Below are positions 53,331-62,238 of a stretch of DNA of 64,000 bases, one piece after another; position 1 is the first letter of the stretch; each line of letters opens with the position of its first letter. A program made the position numbers and the translations under genes. Source of the DNA: Nocardia fluminea (GTDB lineage: Bacteria; Actinomycetota; Actinomycetes; Mycobacteriales; Mycobacteriaceae); NCBI RefSeq assembly GCF_002846365.1, contig NZ_PJMW01000002.1, forward strand, positions 1,798,001 through 1,862,000, in the 5' to 3' direction. A model generated the notes under the pieces. That model did not search any database and had not been told where the DNA came from. It saw nothing but the letters and a program-made list of their open reading frames with translations.

Positions 53331-54432
53331 TGTCAACAAGGTTGGATCCGGCGAAGTTCGCGTCGCGATCGTCGGTGTGGGCAACTGCGCATCGTCGCTG
53401 GTGCAGGGCGTGCAGTACTACAAGGACGCCGACGAGAACCAGGTCGTTCCTGGCCTCATGCACGTCAAGTTCGGTAGCTACCACGTCCGTGACGTGAAGT
53501 TCGTGGCCGCGTTCGATGTCGACGCCAAGAAGGTCGGCTTCGACCTGGCCGAGGCCATCTTCGCCAGCGAGAACAACACCATCAAGATCTCCGACGTGCC
53601 GCCGACCGATGTGACGGTCCTGCGTGGCCCGACCCTCGACGGCATCGGCAAGTACTACGCCGAGACCATCGAGCAGTCCGAGGCGCCCGCGGTCGACGTG
53701 GTCAAGGCGCTCAAAGACGCCGAGGTCGACGTGCTGGTCTCGTACCTGCCCGTAGGTTCCGAAGAGGCCGACAAGTTCTACGCGCAGTGCGCGATCGACG
53801 CGAACGTCGCTTTCGTCAACGCGCTGCCGGTCTTCATCGCCTCCGACCCGGTCTGGGCGCAGAAGTTCGTCGACGCCGGCGTCCCGATCGTCGGTGACGA
53901 CATCAAGTCCCAGGTCGGCGCGACCATCACCCACCGCGTGATGGCCAAGCTGTTCGAAGACCGCGGCGTGGTGCTCGATCGCACCTATCAGCTCAATGTC
54001 GGCGGCAACATGGACTTCAAGAACATGCTCGAGCGTGAGCGTCTGGAGTCGAAGAAGGTCTCCAAGACCCAGGCCGTCACCTCGAACCTCACCGGGGCGC
54101 TCGCGGGCAAGGTCCACGACCGCAACGTCCACATCGGTCCCTCGGACTACGTGGAGTGGCTCGACGACCGCAAGTGGGCCTACGTCCGCCTCGAGGGTCG
54201 CGCGTTCGGCGATGCCCCGCTGAACCTGGAGTACAAGCTCGAGGTGTGGGACTCGCCGAACTCGGCGGGCATCATCATCGACGCTGTCCGCGCGGCGAAG
54301 ATCGCCAAGGACCGCGGCATCGGTGGACCCGTCATTCCGGCTTCGGCCTACCTGATGAAGTCCCCGCCGGTGCAGATCGCCGACGATGTGGCGCGCACTC
54401 AGCTCGAGGCGTTCATCATCGGTGCCGATTAG
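53323..54432 (+). CDS. ino1: Inositol-3-phosphate synthase
   Basis: The 369-residue product turns glucose 6-phosphate into inositol 3-phosphate using NAD+, the first step to phosphatidylinositol and mycothiol. It has [47 protein letters not shown] and the active-site region [12 protein letters not shown], with KTQAVTSNL and [11 protein letters not shown]. Length and order match mycobacterial Ino1. ATG at 53323 follows GAGGGAAAGAG. It is likely controlled by the upstream PadR. Confidence 0.97.
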   Translation: MSDVNKVGSGEVRVAIVGVGNCASSLVQGVQYYKDADENQVVPGLMHVKFGSYHVRDVKFVAAFDVDAKKVGFDLAEAIFASENNTIKISDVPPTDVTVLRGPTLDGIGKYYAETIEQSEAPAVDVVKALKDAEVDVLVSYLPVGSEEADKFYAQCAIDANVAFVNALPVFIASDPVWAQKFVDAGVPIVGDDIKSQVGATITHRVMAKLFEDRGVVLDRTYQLNVGGNMDFKNMLERERLESKKVSKTQAVTSNLTGALAGKVHDRNVHIGPSDYVEWLDDRKWAYVRLEGRAFGDAPLNLEYKLEVWDSPNSAGIIIDAVRAAKIAKDRGIGGPVIPASAYLMKSPPVQIADDVARTQLEAFIIGAD

Positions 54433-54440
54433 TCACTGAA

Positions 54441-54490
54441 CGAAAAAGAGCCGGTGCGCACGAGATTTCGTGCGCACCGGCTCTTTTCGT
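54441..54490. terminator. Strong bidirectional terminator
   Basis: A long GC-rich stem (AAAGAGCCGGTGCGCACGA against TCGTGCGCACCGGCTCTTT) with flanking A/T bases lies between ino1 and a convergent gene. Confidence 0.88.
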
Positions 54491-54493
54491 TCT

Positions 54494-54925
54494 TCAGTCC
54501 AGGGAGACGTAGACCTCGACCGAGGTCGGACCGGTGTAGCGCTCCAGCTCGGCGGTGTGCGAGCGGGTGATGGTGCCTGCGTTCTCGGCCTTGATCACCT
54601 GCGCCCACGCGGTGCGCAGCAGATCGTAGGGCTTGTCCGAGACCACGAATTTGGCGTAGCGGCCCGCGGGGATGCGGGTGAGCACGTCGCCTTCGTCGAT
54701 GTCGTCCAGGCCGGCGACCTCGTAGCCGAGCACCGCCACCGCGTGGTCGTTCTGACCGATGTAGGCGGCCGCGCGGGGCACCATCTTCTCCCGCGACAGA
54801 TACCGATCCCAGGTGAAGTTCACCAGGTCGAGGTCGCGCGCGGTCACCTCGCGCCCGGCCAAGGGCACGGTGAGACCCGCGATCAAGCCGTCGCCGAGAG
54901 TGACGATTTCGAAATCCACGGCCAT
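54494..54925 (-). CDS. GyrI-like effector-binding domain protein
   Basis: The 143-residue product is a single beta-rich GyrI/AraC effector-binding-type domain. It contains FEIVTLGDGLIAGLTVPLA, YIGQNDHAVAVLGYEV, IPAGRYAKFVVSD and a final SVEVYVSLD. No HTH is present. It could bind small hydrophobic ligands. Its start overlaps the preceding gene's stop by 1 base. Confidence 0.72.
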   Translation of the reverse strand: MAVDFEIVTLGDGLIAGLTVPLAGREVTARDLDLVNFTWDRYLSREKMVPRAAAYIGQNDHAVAVLGYEVAGLDDIDEGDVLTRIPAGRYAKFVVSDKPYDLLRTAWAQVIKAENAGTITRSHTAELERYTGPTSVEVYVSLD

Positions 54926-55380
54926 CAGCTGTCCTTCTCCTCGGTCAGCGAAACGAAGATCTCGACCGTGCGCTCGTCGGGATACTGCTCGCAATCGCCG
55001 GTATAGGCACGCACGAATTCACCCGCGGCCTCCGCGTCCCACACCTGGCGCCACAGCCCGACGATGGTGTCGCCGAGGTTGTCGCCGCTGGCGACGAAGC
55101 GCGCGTAGCGGCCCGCCGGAATCCGGCCGAGCACATCGCCTACCTGGAGGTCGGCGAGAGTCTTGCACTCGTAGCCGACGATGTGGGTGAGGTAGGAATT
55201 GATCTCCGGCGCGAAATCGACATAGCCCGTCGCGACCGGCCCCGGTAATGTTCTCGCCCGCAGGTTCGCCCACGCCTCGACCACTTTGGCGCGCCGCGGC
55301 CCCTCGACGGCGAGCGCCGGACTGCGAAGCACCGTGCCCGCGATCAGCGTCTCGGGACGGTCAACGACATTGAAATCCAC
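54925..55380 (-). CDS. GyrI-like effector-binding domain protein, paralogue
   Basis: The 151-residue product has the same fold as its downstream neighbour: LIAGTVLRSPALAVEGPRR, YLTHIVGYECKTL, IPAGRYARFVASGDN and a final TVEIFVSLTEEKD. GTG at 55380 with AGGGG upstream is used. The two genes are a tandem duplicate pair. Confidence 0.7.
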   Translation of the reverse strand: MDFNVVDRPETLIAGTVLRSPALAVEGPRRAKVVEAWANLRARTLPGPVATGYVDFAPEINSYLTHIVGYECKTLADLQVGDVLGRIPAGRYARFVASGDNLGDTIVGLWRQVWDAEAAGEFVRAYTGDCEQYPDERTVEIFVSLTEEKDS

Positions 55381-55557
55381 CTGCGTAGCCCCTATGTCTA
55401 GTGTCGTCGCATGTCGGTACCGACCGCACATCCTCCCGTATCGGTCCGACAGGTTCCGCGCCGGGATCATTCGACCCCTGGTCGGGCGGTTCGCGCTCTG
55501 GGCAACGATGTTGCCACGTCCCCAGGTTAGCCGGGTCCGGCTGCGCCAACTCGTGAT

Positions 55558-57819
55558 CTATCGCGGCCCATCACCGCCGAGCCCGGGGAACAGCTCACCG
55601 GGAGCGGCGGGTGTCGGCGCGGGCGGAATGATGATCAGCGGGGGCGCCTCGGGGCGTGGTGAGTTCGTCGGCGGACCGAAGATGTCGAAGCCGCCGCCCG
55701 TTGTCGGCGCGGGTCCGGTGCCCGGCGAGGGCACCAGCGGCGGGCTCGGGACCGGCTGTACCTCGAACTGTTCGACCGGTGTCCCGGCCAGCGCGGCGTC
55801 CATCGACTGCTTCCAGATGTCGGCGGGCAGCCCCGAACCCCAGATGGCCCCGCCGCGACCGTTGCGCAGCGGCTGGGGGTTCTCGGTGCCCACCCACACC
55901 GCGGTCGACAGTGAGGGCGTGTATCCCACCATCCACGCGTCCTTGTTGTCCTTGGTCTCGCCGAGCTGGGTGGTTCCGGTCTTGCTCGCCGACTGCCTGC
56001 CGCCAGCGAGGCCGTGGCCGTTGGAGTAGTTGGCGATCGGCAGCATCGCGGCGGTGGTGGCATCGGCGATCTGGGCGGAGATCCGCTGCTCGGGCTCGGA
56101 ATGTCGCTTGCCCGTCGCGGTTTCCCAGCTGCGGTCGAGCAACACCCGCCCGTCCCCGGTGCTCACCTTCTGCACGAAGTACGGCTGGTGGTAGACCCCG
56201 GAGGCGGCCAGCGTCGCGTACGCCGACGCCATGTCGATGGGGCGCACCAGGTACTGGCCGAGCACGATCCCGTTGAGCGGGTAACCGTCCGGCTCCGCCA
56301 GGCTCACACCCTCGACGCCGGGAATGTGCTCGGGGATGCCCGCCAGGTGCGCGGCCTCGGCGATCGAGCGCGGGCCGTCGGCCATCGTCATCGTGAGCCG
56401 GTAGAAGCTGGTGTTGAGTGAGCGTTTGAGCGCCTCGGCGAGCGAGCAGCGCCCACACGAGTCGCCCTCGACGTTGGTGATCTCGGTGCCGCGGTCGGTG
56501 ATGGGCGAGCTGTCCATCGCCCGCGTCACCGGAATGCCCTGTCGCTGGGCGGCCACGAGCGCGAAAACCTTGAACGCGGAACCGGTTTGCAGCGGTGCCT
56601 GCGCGAAATCGAAGCCGGTCCCGTCCTCGCCGCCGTAATAGGCCCGCACGGCCCCGCTGCGCGGATCGATCGACACCACCGCCGAGCGCAGTTCCGGCGG
56701 CTGCCACGACAACCGCTCACGCACCGAATCCACCGCGCCCGCCTGCGCCGCGGTGTCGATGGTGGTGGTGATCTGCAGTGCGCCCGTGTTGATGTCGGCG
56801 TCGTCGAGGCCCGCGGCCCGCAATTCGCGCAGCACCTGCGTGCGGATGTGGCCTTCCGGCCCGAGTGCCACCGCCTCGGTCGCCACGTCGTCGAGCGGGA
56901 TGATCGGCGGGAACACCGTCGCGTCGCGATCGCCGGGCGCGAGCACGTTCATCTCGACCATCCCGTTGAGCACGTACTGCCAGCGCGCCCGCAACTGATC
57001 GAAGTGGTTCTCCGGGTCGAGCACCGACGGTGAGCGGATCACCGCCGCCAGCACCGCCCCTTCGGCGAGCGTCAGTTCCGGCACCGGCTTGTCGAAGTAG
57101 GCCTTCGCCGCGGCCGCGATGCCGTACGCCCCACGCCCGTAGTAGATCGTGTTGAGGTAGGCGGAGAGGATCTCGTCCTTGCTCCACTGCCGTGCCATCT
57201 TGGCCGCGATGATCAACTCCCGCATCTTGCGGGTGACGGTGCGCTCGGAGCTGAGGAAGGCGTTCTTCACGTACTGCTGGGTGATCGTCGAGCCGCCGCC
57301 CGCGTTGTCCTCACCGGACACATTGTCGCGCGCGGCGCGTAGGAAGCCGCTCGTCGAGTAACCGGCGTTCGTATAGAAGGTGCGGTCCTCGGCCGCGAGC
57401 ACGGCGTCCCGCACCGGGTACGGCACCTCGGTGAGCGGAATGGGTATCCGATTGCCCTGTGGCGGAATGAATTTCGTCAGCACGGTGGTGCCGTCGGAGG
57501 CGAGGACGGTGGCGGGCTGTTCGACGGCGACCTCGGCCGGTTCGGGGATCTCCGAACTCCAGTACACCGCGACGAACAGGAGCGCGGGTACACACACGAA
57601 GATCACGAACAGCGCGAGCAGCAACCGCCGGATGCGCTGACCCTTGGTGCGCGGCTTGCGCTCGGCGGGCTCGTCGTCGAGGCCGAGGCGTGCTGCCTGT
57701 GCCCGCCGCGCCGCGCCCTTGGCCGGCTCCTGCTCTTTCGCCAGCGGATCACGGAACCCGGCGATCGAGGTATACGGAACGTCCCCATCGGAACGCCGGC
57801 GCCCGCGCTGGGAGGCCAC
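55558..57819 (-). CDS. Class A penicillin-binding protein, second copy
   Basis: The 753-residue product has a cytoplasmic N-terminus of about 65 residues and one membrane helix (LLLALFVIFVCVPALLFVAV). The GT51 domain has AAEDRTFYTNAGYSTSG and GGGSTITQQYVKNA. The transpeptidase motifs are SAFK, SLN and KTGTT. A Pro-rich tail ends it. No PASTA domain is present. It is closely similar in motifs to the ponA-like protein at 47096-50068, but with a shorter N-terminus. It is flanked by the sugar transporter operon terminator. Confidence 0.93.
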   Translation of the reverse strand: MASQRGRRRSDGDVPYTSIAGFRDPLAKEQEPAKGAARRAQAARLGLDDEPAERKPRTKGQRIRRLLLALFVIFVCVPALLFVAVYWSSEIPEPAEVAVEQPATVLASDGTTVLTKFIPPQGNRIPIPLTEVPYPVRDAVLAAEDRTFYTNAGYSTSGFLRAARDNVSGEDNAGGGSTITQQYVKNAFLSSERTVTRKMRELIIAAKMARQWSKDEILSAYLNTIYYGRGAYGIAAAAKAYFDKPVPELTLAEGAVLAAVIRSPSVLDPENHFDQLRARWQYVLNGMVEMNVLAPGDRDATVFPPIIPLDDVATEAVALGPEGHIRTQVLRELRAAGLDDADINTGALQITTTIDTAAQAGAVDSVRERLSWQPPELRSAVVSIDPRSGAVRAYYGGEDGTGFDFAQAPLQTGSAFKVFALVAAQRQGIPVTRAMDSSPITDRGTEITNVEGDSCGRCSLAEALKRSLNTSFYRLTMTMADGPRSIAEAAHLAGIPEHIPGVEGVSLAEPDGYPLNGIVLGQYLVRPIDMASAYATLAASGVYHQPYFVQKVSTGDGRVLLDRSWETATGKRHSEPEQRISAQIADATTAAMLPIANYSNGHGLAGGRQSASKTGTTQLGETKDNKDAWMVGYTPSLSTAVWVGTENPQPLRNGRGGAIWGSGLPADIWKQSMDAALAGTPVEQFEVQPVPSPPLVPSPGTGPAPTTGGGFDIFGPPTNSPRPEAPPLIIIPPAPTPAAPGELFPGLGGDGPR

Positions 57820-57852
57820 ACCATCTCCTTTCGGAGCGAGCAGAAGAACTCA

Positions 57853-57880
57853 CCTGCACCGACGTCGATATCGGTGCAGG
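57853..57880. terminator. Hairpin terminator of the sugar transporter operon
   Basis: CCTGCACCGA pairs with TCGGTGCAGG around an 8-base loop, 37 bases past the stop of the second permease gene. Confidence 0.7.
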
Positions 57881-57916
57881 CGACTCTACCCGGCGATGGC
57901 GGCAGAACCCGGCAGG

Positions 57917-58816
57917 TCAGCTCTTGACGCCGCCCGCGGTGAGGCCGGAGATGATGCGACGCTGGAAAATCAGCACCATGATCACCAGTGGCACGGTGAC
58001 GATCACGCCCGCCGCCATGATGGCCGCGTACGGCTGTACCAGCGGATCGTTGCCCGAGAAGCTCGCGATGGCCACCGTCACCGGCTTGGTGTCGTCGCCG
58101 GACAGCAACCGGGCGAGCAGGTACTCGTTGATCGAGGCGATGAAGGCCAGGATCGCGGTGGTGAACACCGCGGGCGCGGCCAGCGGCAGCATGATCAACC
58201 GGAAGGCCTGGAACTTGCTCGCGCCGTCGATGCGCGCGGCCTCCTCGAGCTCCCACGGCAGTTCGGCGAAGAACGAGGCCAGGATGTAGACCGTCATCGG
58301 CAGCACGAAGGAGATGTTCGGGATGATCATCGCCTGGTACTGGCCGATCCAGCCGATATCGGTGAACAGCTGGAACAGCGGCGTCACCAGCACCACGGCC
58401 GGGAACATCGACGCCGACAGGATGAGCCCCGAGATCAGGTACTTGCCCGCGAAGGCCATCCGGGCCAGCGCGTAGGCCGCGAGCACGCCGAGGATCAGCG
58501 CCACGGCGGTGGTCGCCGATCCGATGATCACACTGTTGAGCAGCGCCCTGCCGAAGTTGTTGCCGCGGCTGGTGTCGAAGGCGTTGCGGAAGTTCTCCAG
58601 CGTCACGTGGGTCGGCCACGGGGTGCTGTCGAAGGTGTGGGCCGGGTCGCGGAACGCCACCACGGCCATCCAGTAGAACGGGCCGAGGCCCCACACCAGC
58701 ACGATGGCGACGCCGAGGTAGAGCCGCACCGTGCCGATCCGCTTGCGCCACGACACCGGCTGCACCGGCACCGTCTTCGGCTCCGCGACAGGTTCTTTCG
58801 TCATCGACATGCTCAT
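57917..58816 (-). CDS. Sugar ABC transporter permease (SugB/MalG-like)
   Basis: The 299-residue product has six membrane segments. The MalG-type EAA loop is ELEEAARIDGASKFQAFRLIMLPL. It begins with MSMSMTKEP. It forms the membrane channel with the preceding permease. The start overlaps the upstream stop (TGATG). The operon matches the mycobacterial LpqY-SugABC layout, but no ATP-binding gene follows. Confidence 0.92.
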   Translation of the reverse strand: MSMSMTKEPVAEPKTVPVQPVSWRKRIGTVRLYLGVAIVLVWGLGPFYWMAVVAFRDPAHTFDSTPWPTHVTLENFRNAFDTSRGNNFGRALLNSVIIGSATTAVALILGVLAAYALARMAFAGKYLISGLILSASMFPAVVLVTPLFQLFTDIGWIGQYQAMIIPNISFVLPMTVYILASFFAELPWELEEAARIDGASKFQAFRLIMLPLAAPAVFTTAILAFIASINEYLLARLLSGDDTKPVTVAIASFSGNDPLVQPYAAIMAAGVIVTVPLVIMVLIFQRRIISGLTAGGVKS

Positions 58817-59793
58817 CAGTTCGCCTTCCGCTGATCTTCTTGCGTGCGAACAGCGTTGGCGCCCAGCACCTTCACCAGGATGAACGCGATCGCGAAGACG
58901 AGCAGGAAGGTGATCACCGACAGTGCCGCGGCGCTGTTGGGACCTTGGCGAACCTGCTCGACCACCAGGATCGACAGCGTGTTCGTCGACGGGTTGCCCA
59001 GCGTCATGATCGCGGGCAGGTCGTAGATGCGCAGCGTGTCCATGGTGCGGAACAGGACCGCGACCAGCAGTGCGGGCTTGAGCAGCGGCAGCGTGATGTG
59101 GACGAACCGCTGCCAGGCAGTGGCGCCGTCGACTTTGGCCGCCTCGTACACGTCGGCCGGAATCACTTGCAGCCCGGCCAGAATCAGCAAGGCCATGAAC
59201 GGCGTCGTCTTCCACACATCGGCCGCGACCACCGCGAAGCGCGACGCCCACATGTCCGAGGTCCACAGGATGTGCGTGCCGAGCACCCGGTTCACCACGC
59301 CGTCGTACTGGAACATGAACTCCCACAGTCGCGCTGTGACCGCGGTGGGAATCGCCCACGGGATCAGCACGGCGGCGCGCAACAGCGCCCGGCCGCGGAA
59401 GGTCTTGCCCATCACCATGGCCATGCCGAGCCCGAGCAGGGCTTCGATCGACACCATCACCACGGTGAAGAACAGGGTGATCCCGACCGCCGACCAGAAC
59501 TGCGAGCCGAGCGTGCCGGTGGGGCACGACACCATGCCGTTCAGCGACCCACACTGCTGCAGCAGCCAGTGTGTGTAGTTGCTGAATCCGGCGCTGCCGC
59601 CTTCGACGAACATCCCGGTGGCCGGGTCGATGCCGGAGTCCTTCGAGAAGGACATCCAGATCGCCTCGAACACCGGATATCCGATGACCACGGCCAGTGC
59701 GACGAGCACGGGCGCGACGAACAGCCACGCCTTGCCGGATTGTCGCAGTTCCAGCGCTAGCCCGCGCTGCTTGGCTCCCGAAGGATCCGACAC
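58816..59793 (-). CDS. Sugar ABC transporter permease (SugA/MalF-like)
   Basis: The 325-residue product has about six membrane helices (WLFVAPVLVALAVVIGYPVF, then ITLFFTVVMVSIEALLGLGM). The EAA loop is DVYEAAKVDGATAWQRFVHITLPLL. It probably imports a sugar such as a disaccharide. It follows the binding-protein gene by 45 bases. Confidence 0.92.
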   Translation of the reverse strand: MSDPSGAKQRGLALELRQSGKAWLFVAPVLVALAVVIGYPVFEAIWMSFSKDSGIDPATGMFVEGGSAGFSNYTHWLLQQCGSLNGMVSCPTGTLGSQFWSAVGITLFFTVVMVSIEALLGLGMAMVMGKTFRGRALLRAAVLIPWAIPTAVTARLWEFMFQYDGVVNRVLGTHILWTSDMWASRFAVVAADVWKTTPFMALLILAGLQVIPADVYEAAKVDGATAWQRFVHITLPLLKPALLVAVLFRTMDTLRIYDLPAIMTLGNPSTNTLSILVVEQVRQGPNSAAALSVITFLLVFAIAFILVKVLGANAVRTQEDQRKAN

Positions 59794-59838
59794 CGTTACT
59801 ACTCTCCTACGGTCTGGTCGGGTCCGCTGCGCGTACCG

Positions 59839-61116
59839 CTACGAACCTGCGGTCTCGATGCCCTTTTGCATGCCTGCGACTGCGTCGTCGACAGACTTGG
59901 CACCGGTCAGTGCAGCATAGGCGTTGTCCTGGATGGCCTTCGACACCGCGGGATAGAACGGGGTCACCGGACGCGGCACGGCGCTGGCGATGGATTCCTT
60001 CAGCGTGGGCAGGTACGGCATCTTCGCGATCAGGGCCGGGTCGTCGTAGAGCGAGGTGCGCACCGAGGGCAGCGAGCCCGAGGCGATGATCTGCTGCGCC
60101 TCTTCGCTGATCAGGTAGCGAACGAAGTCGGCGGCCGTGGCCTTGTTCTTGGAGAACGCGCTGATCGCGGCGTTGTAGCCGCCGAGGGTGGAGGCGCCGA
60201 CGCCCTTGTCGCCCGGCAGCGGGGCGACGCCGAACTTGTCCTTCACCGCGGAGCCGTCGGCGGAGGCCTGGGCGTAGAGGTAGGGCCAGTTGCGCAGGAA
60301 CAGCAGCTTGCCCGATTCGAACGCGCTGGCGCTCTCACCTTCCTTGAAGGTGATGGCTTCCTTGGGGATGTCACCGTTCTTGTAGGCGTCGACGAGGACC
60401 TTCAGGCCCGCCTTCGACTCCGGGCTGTTCACGGTGGGGGTCTTGCCGTCGGCGCCGACGAAGCTGCCACCGAAGGCGTTGATGACCTCGGAGGTGTTCA
60501 CGGTCAGGCCCTCGTAGGGGGCGAGCTGACCGGCGTAGCAACCGATGTTGTTGTCCCGGGCCACCTGGCACTGACCGAGCATCTCGCTCCAGGTCTTCGG
60601 CGGGTTGGGCACCAGGTCCTTGCGGTAGTACAGCAGGCCGCCGTTGGTGTTCTTCGGTGCCGCGTACAGCTTGCCGTTGTAGGTAGCGCTGGCCACGGTC
60701 GGCGCGAGCAGCGGTGCGGTGTCGATCGCGAAATTGCCCTCGAGCGGCTGGACCCAGCCCTTCGCGGCGAACTCGGCGGTGTCCTTCACATCGAGGGCGA
60801 CGACGTCGTAGCCGTCCTGCTTGGCGCGGAAGTGCTCGGCTAGGTCGTCGTGCTGCTGGGTGCCGTCGGCCGACTGCTCCTTGAACGTCACCTGCTCGTT
60901 CGGGTGCGCGGCGTTCCAGCGGTCGATGAGCTGCTTGACCACACCGGTTTCGGTGGTGTCCTTGCCTTCGACGTAGGTGATCGGGCCGCGGCCCGTCAGG
61001 TTCTGGTCGAGTGCGTTGCCCCCGTCGTCACTGGAGCAACCGCTGGCGAACGTCGCGGTGAGCAACGCGATCGAGGCAGCAGCCATCGTCGCTCTGGGGA
61101 CAAACTTCAAAGCCAT
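59839..61116 (-). CDS. Sugar-binding lipoprotein (LpqY-like)
   Basis: The 425-residue product has a lipoprotein signal with the lipobox ASGC (ATMAAASIALLTATFASGC). A solute-binding domain follows, with VKQLIDRWNAAHPNEQVTFKE, GYDVVALDVKDTAEFAAKGW and GGLLYYRKDLVPNPPKTWSE. It captures a sugar outside the cell for the two permeases. ATG at 61116 has CTGGAG upstream. Dispersed repeat copy B lies 92-180 bases upstream. Confidence 0.92.
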   Translation of the reverse strand: MALKFVPRATMAAASIALLTATFASGCSSDDGGNALDQNLTGRGPITYVEGKDTTETGVVKQLIDRWNAAHPNEQVTFKEQSADGTQQHDDLAEHFRAKQDGYDVVALDVKDTAEFAAKGWVQPLEGNFAIDTAPLLAPTVASATYNGKLYAAPKNTNGGLLYYRKDLVPNPPKTWSEMLGQCQVARDNNIGCYAGQLAPYEGLTVNTSEVINAFGGSFVGADGKTPTVNSPESKAGLKVLVDAYKNGDIPKEAITFKEGESASAFESGKLLFLRNWPYLYAQASADGSAVKDKFGVAPLPGDKGVGASTLGGYNAAISAFSKNKATAADFVRYLISEEAQQIIASGSLPSVRTSLYDDPALIAKMPYLPTLKESIASAVPRPVTPFYPAVSKAIQDNAYAALTGAKSVDDAVAGMQKGIETAGS

Positions 61117-61207
61117 CGCAGACACTCCAGGGTCAAGACGTGAGCAGCAGCACACCGTGCGGTGCAACAGGCAACATACAGGATTCTCGGCGGCGCGGGC
61201 GCCGCGT

Positions 61208-61296
61208 GTTCTCGGCCTGGAGGCCTCGATCTTCCCTCCCTACGGGCACTCCTTCGTCGCACCCTTCGGTCGGTCCAGATCGAGGCGGCCGAGAAC
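61208..61296 (-). repeat. Dispersed structured element, copy B
   Basis: On the minus strand, the core at 61233-61276 matches copy A at 43 of 44 positions. The arms are GTTCTCGGCC...TCGATCT and AGATCGA...GGCCGAGAAC. They pair with each other but differ from copy A arms. The one core change (A to G) turns a possible T-A pair into G-T, keeping the inner GGGT/GCCC hairpin. It lies upstream of the sugar-binding lipoprotein gene in sense orientation. Confidence 0.75.
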
Positions 61297-61350
61297 GGGC
61301 ACAGACTTGCACAGTTTTTCCGTCAGTGGGGTGGCTTAGGGTCATTGCTT

Positions 61351-62187
61351 GTGACAAGTCCCTCGCCGGCCCCCTCGCCCGATCGGATGCTCACCCGCAT
61401 CGGTGGTTTGCTGCGTAAAGCCGAGTCCACGGACAACGCACACGAGGCGGAAGCCTTCCTAGCCGCGGCCCAACGGCTGGCGACGAAATCCTCGATCGAT
61501 CTGGCTGTGGCGCGCTCGCATGTGGCCTCGCGTGAGCGCAGGTCGGCGCCGGTGCAGCGGGTCATCCCGATCGGCGAACCGGGCCGCAAGGGCTTGCGCA
61601 CCTATGTCCAGCTGTTCGTCGCGATCGCGGGCGCCAACGATGTTCGCTGCGATGTCGCCCGAACTTCCGCCCAGGTCTACGCCTACGGCTTCGCCGCCGA
61701 CATCGACACCTGCGAAGCGCTCTACGCGAGTCTGCTCGTCCAGATGGTCCGAGCATCCGACCACTACATCAAATCCGGGGCCTACCGCGAGGCGACAGTG
61801 GTCAAGATCATCACGGAAAAGCGCCTCGGCCGCACTGTCCGGCGCAAGGTGCAGGCGCCGGTGGCGGGAGTCACCGCGCGGCTGAACTTCCAGATGGCCT
61901 TCGCCGCCCGTATCGGTGCGCGATTGGCCGAGGTGAAAGCCGAAGTCGTCGCCGAGGAGTCGGTGGCCGAATCGACGGGGACCGCCCTGGCATTGCGGGA
62001 CAAAGAAGTAGCCCTCACAGACTTCTACACGGCGACCTCCGAGGCGCGCGGAACCTGGCGGGGGCCGCAGACCTCCACCGGGCACTCCGCCGCGGCCCGT
62101 CGAGCGGGCGACCGAGCGGGCCGTACCGCCCGCCTCGTCTCCTCACCGGAACTCCCCGCCGCACGCGGAAAGCTGCCGGGCCGATGA
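61351..62187 (+). CDS. DUF2786 domain protein
   Basis: The 278-residue product has an N-terminal DUF2786 domain (RMLTRIGGLLRKAESTDNAH, EAEAFLAAAQRLATKSSID). A DUF7168-like middle (FVAIAGANDVRCDVARTSAQ, VYAYGFAADIDTCEALYASL) and a charged tail follow. GTG at 61351 is the likely start. Function is unknown. It is next to a zinc metallohydrolase gene, an arrangement often seen in actinobacteria. Confidence 0.78.
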   Translation: MTSPSPAPSPDRMLTRIGGLLRKAESTDNAHEAEAFLAAAQRLATKSSIDLAVARSHVASRERRSAPVQRVIPIGEPGRKGLRTYVQLFVAIAGANDVRCDVARTSAQVYAYGFAADIDTCEALYASLLVQMVRASDHYIKSGAYREATVVKIITEKRLGRTVRRKVQAPVAGVTARLNFQMAFAARIGARLAEVKAEVVAEESVAESTGTALALRDKEVALTDFYTATSEARGTWRGPQTSTGHSAAARRAGDRAGRTARLVSSPELPAARGKLPGR

Positions 62188-62238
62188 GATCGACCGGGCC
62201 AACGGCACTCGACCGGCCCGCGGACAGCCCGCTCGGCG

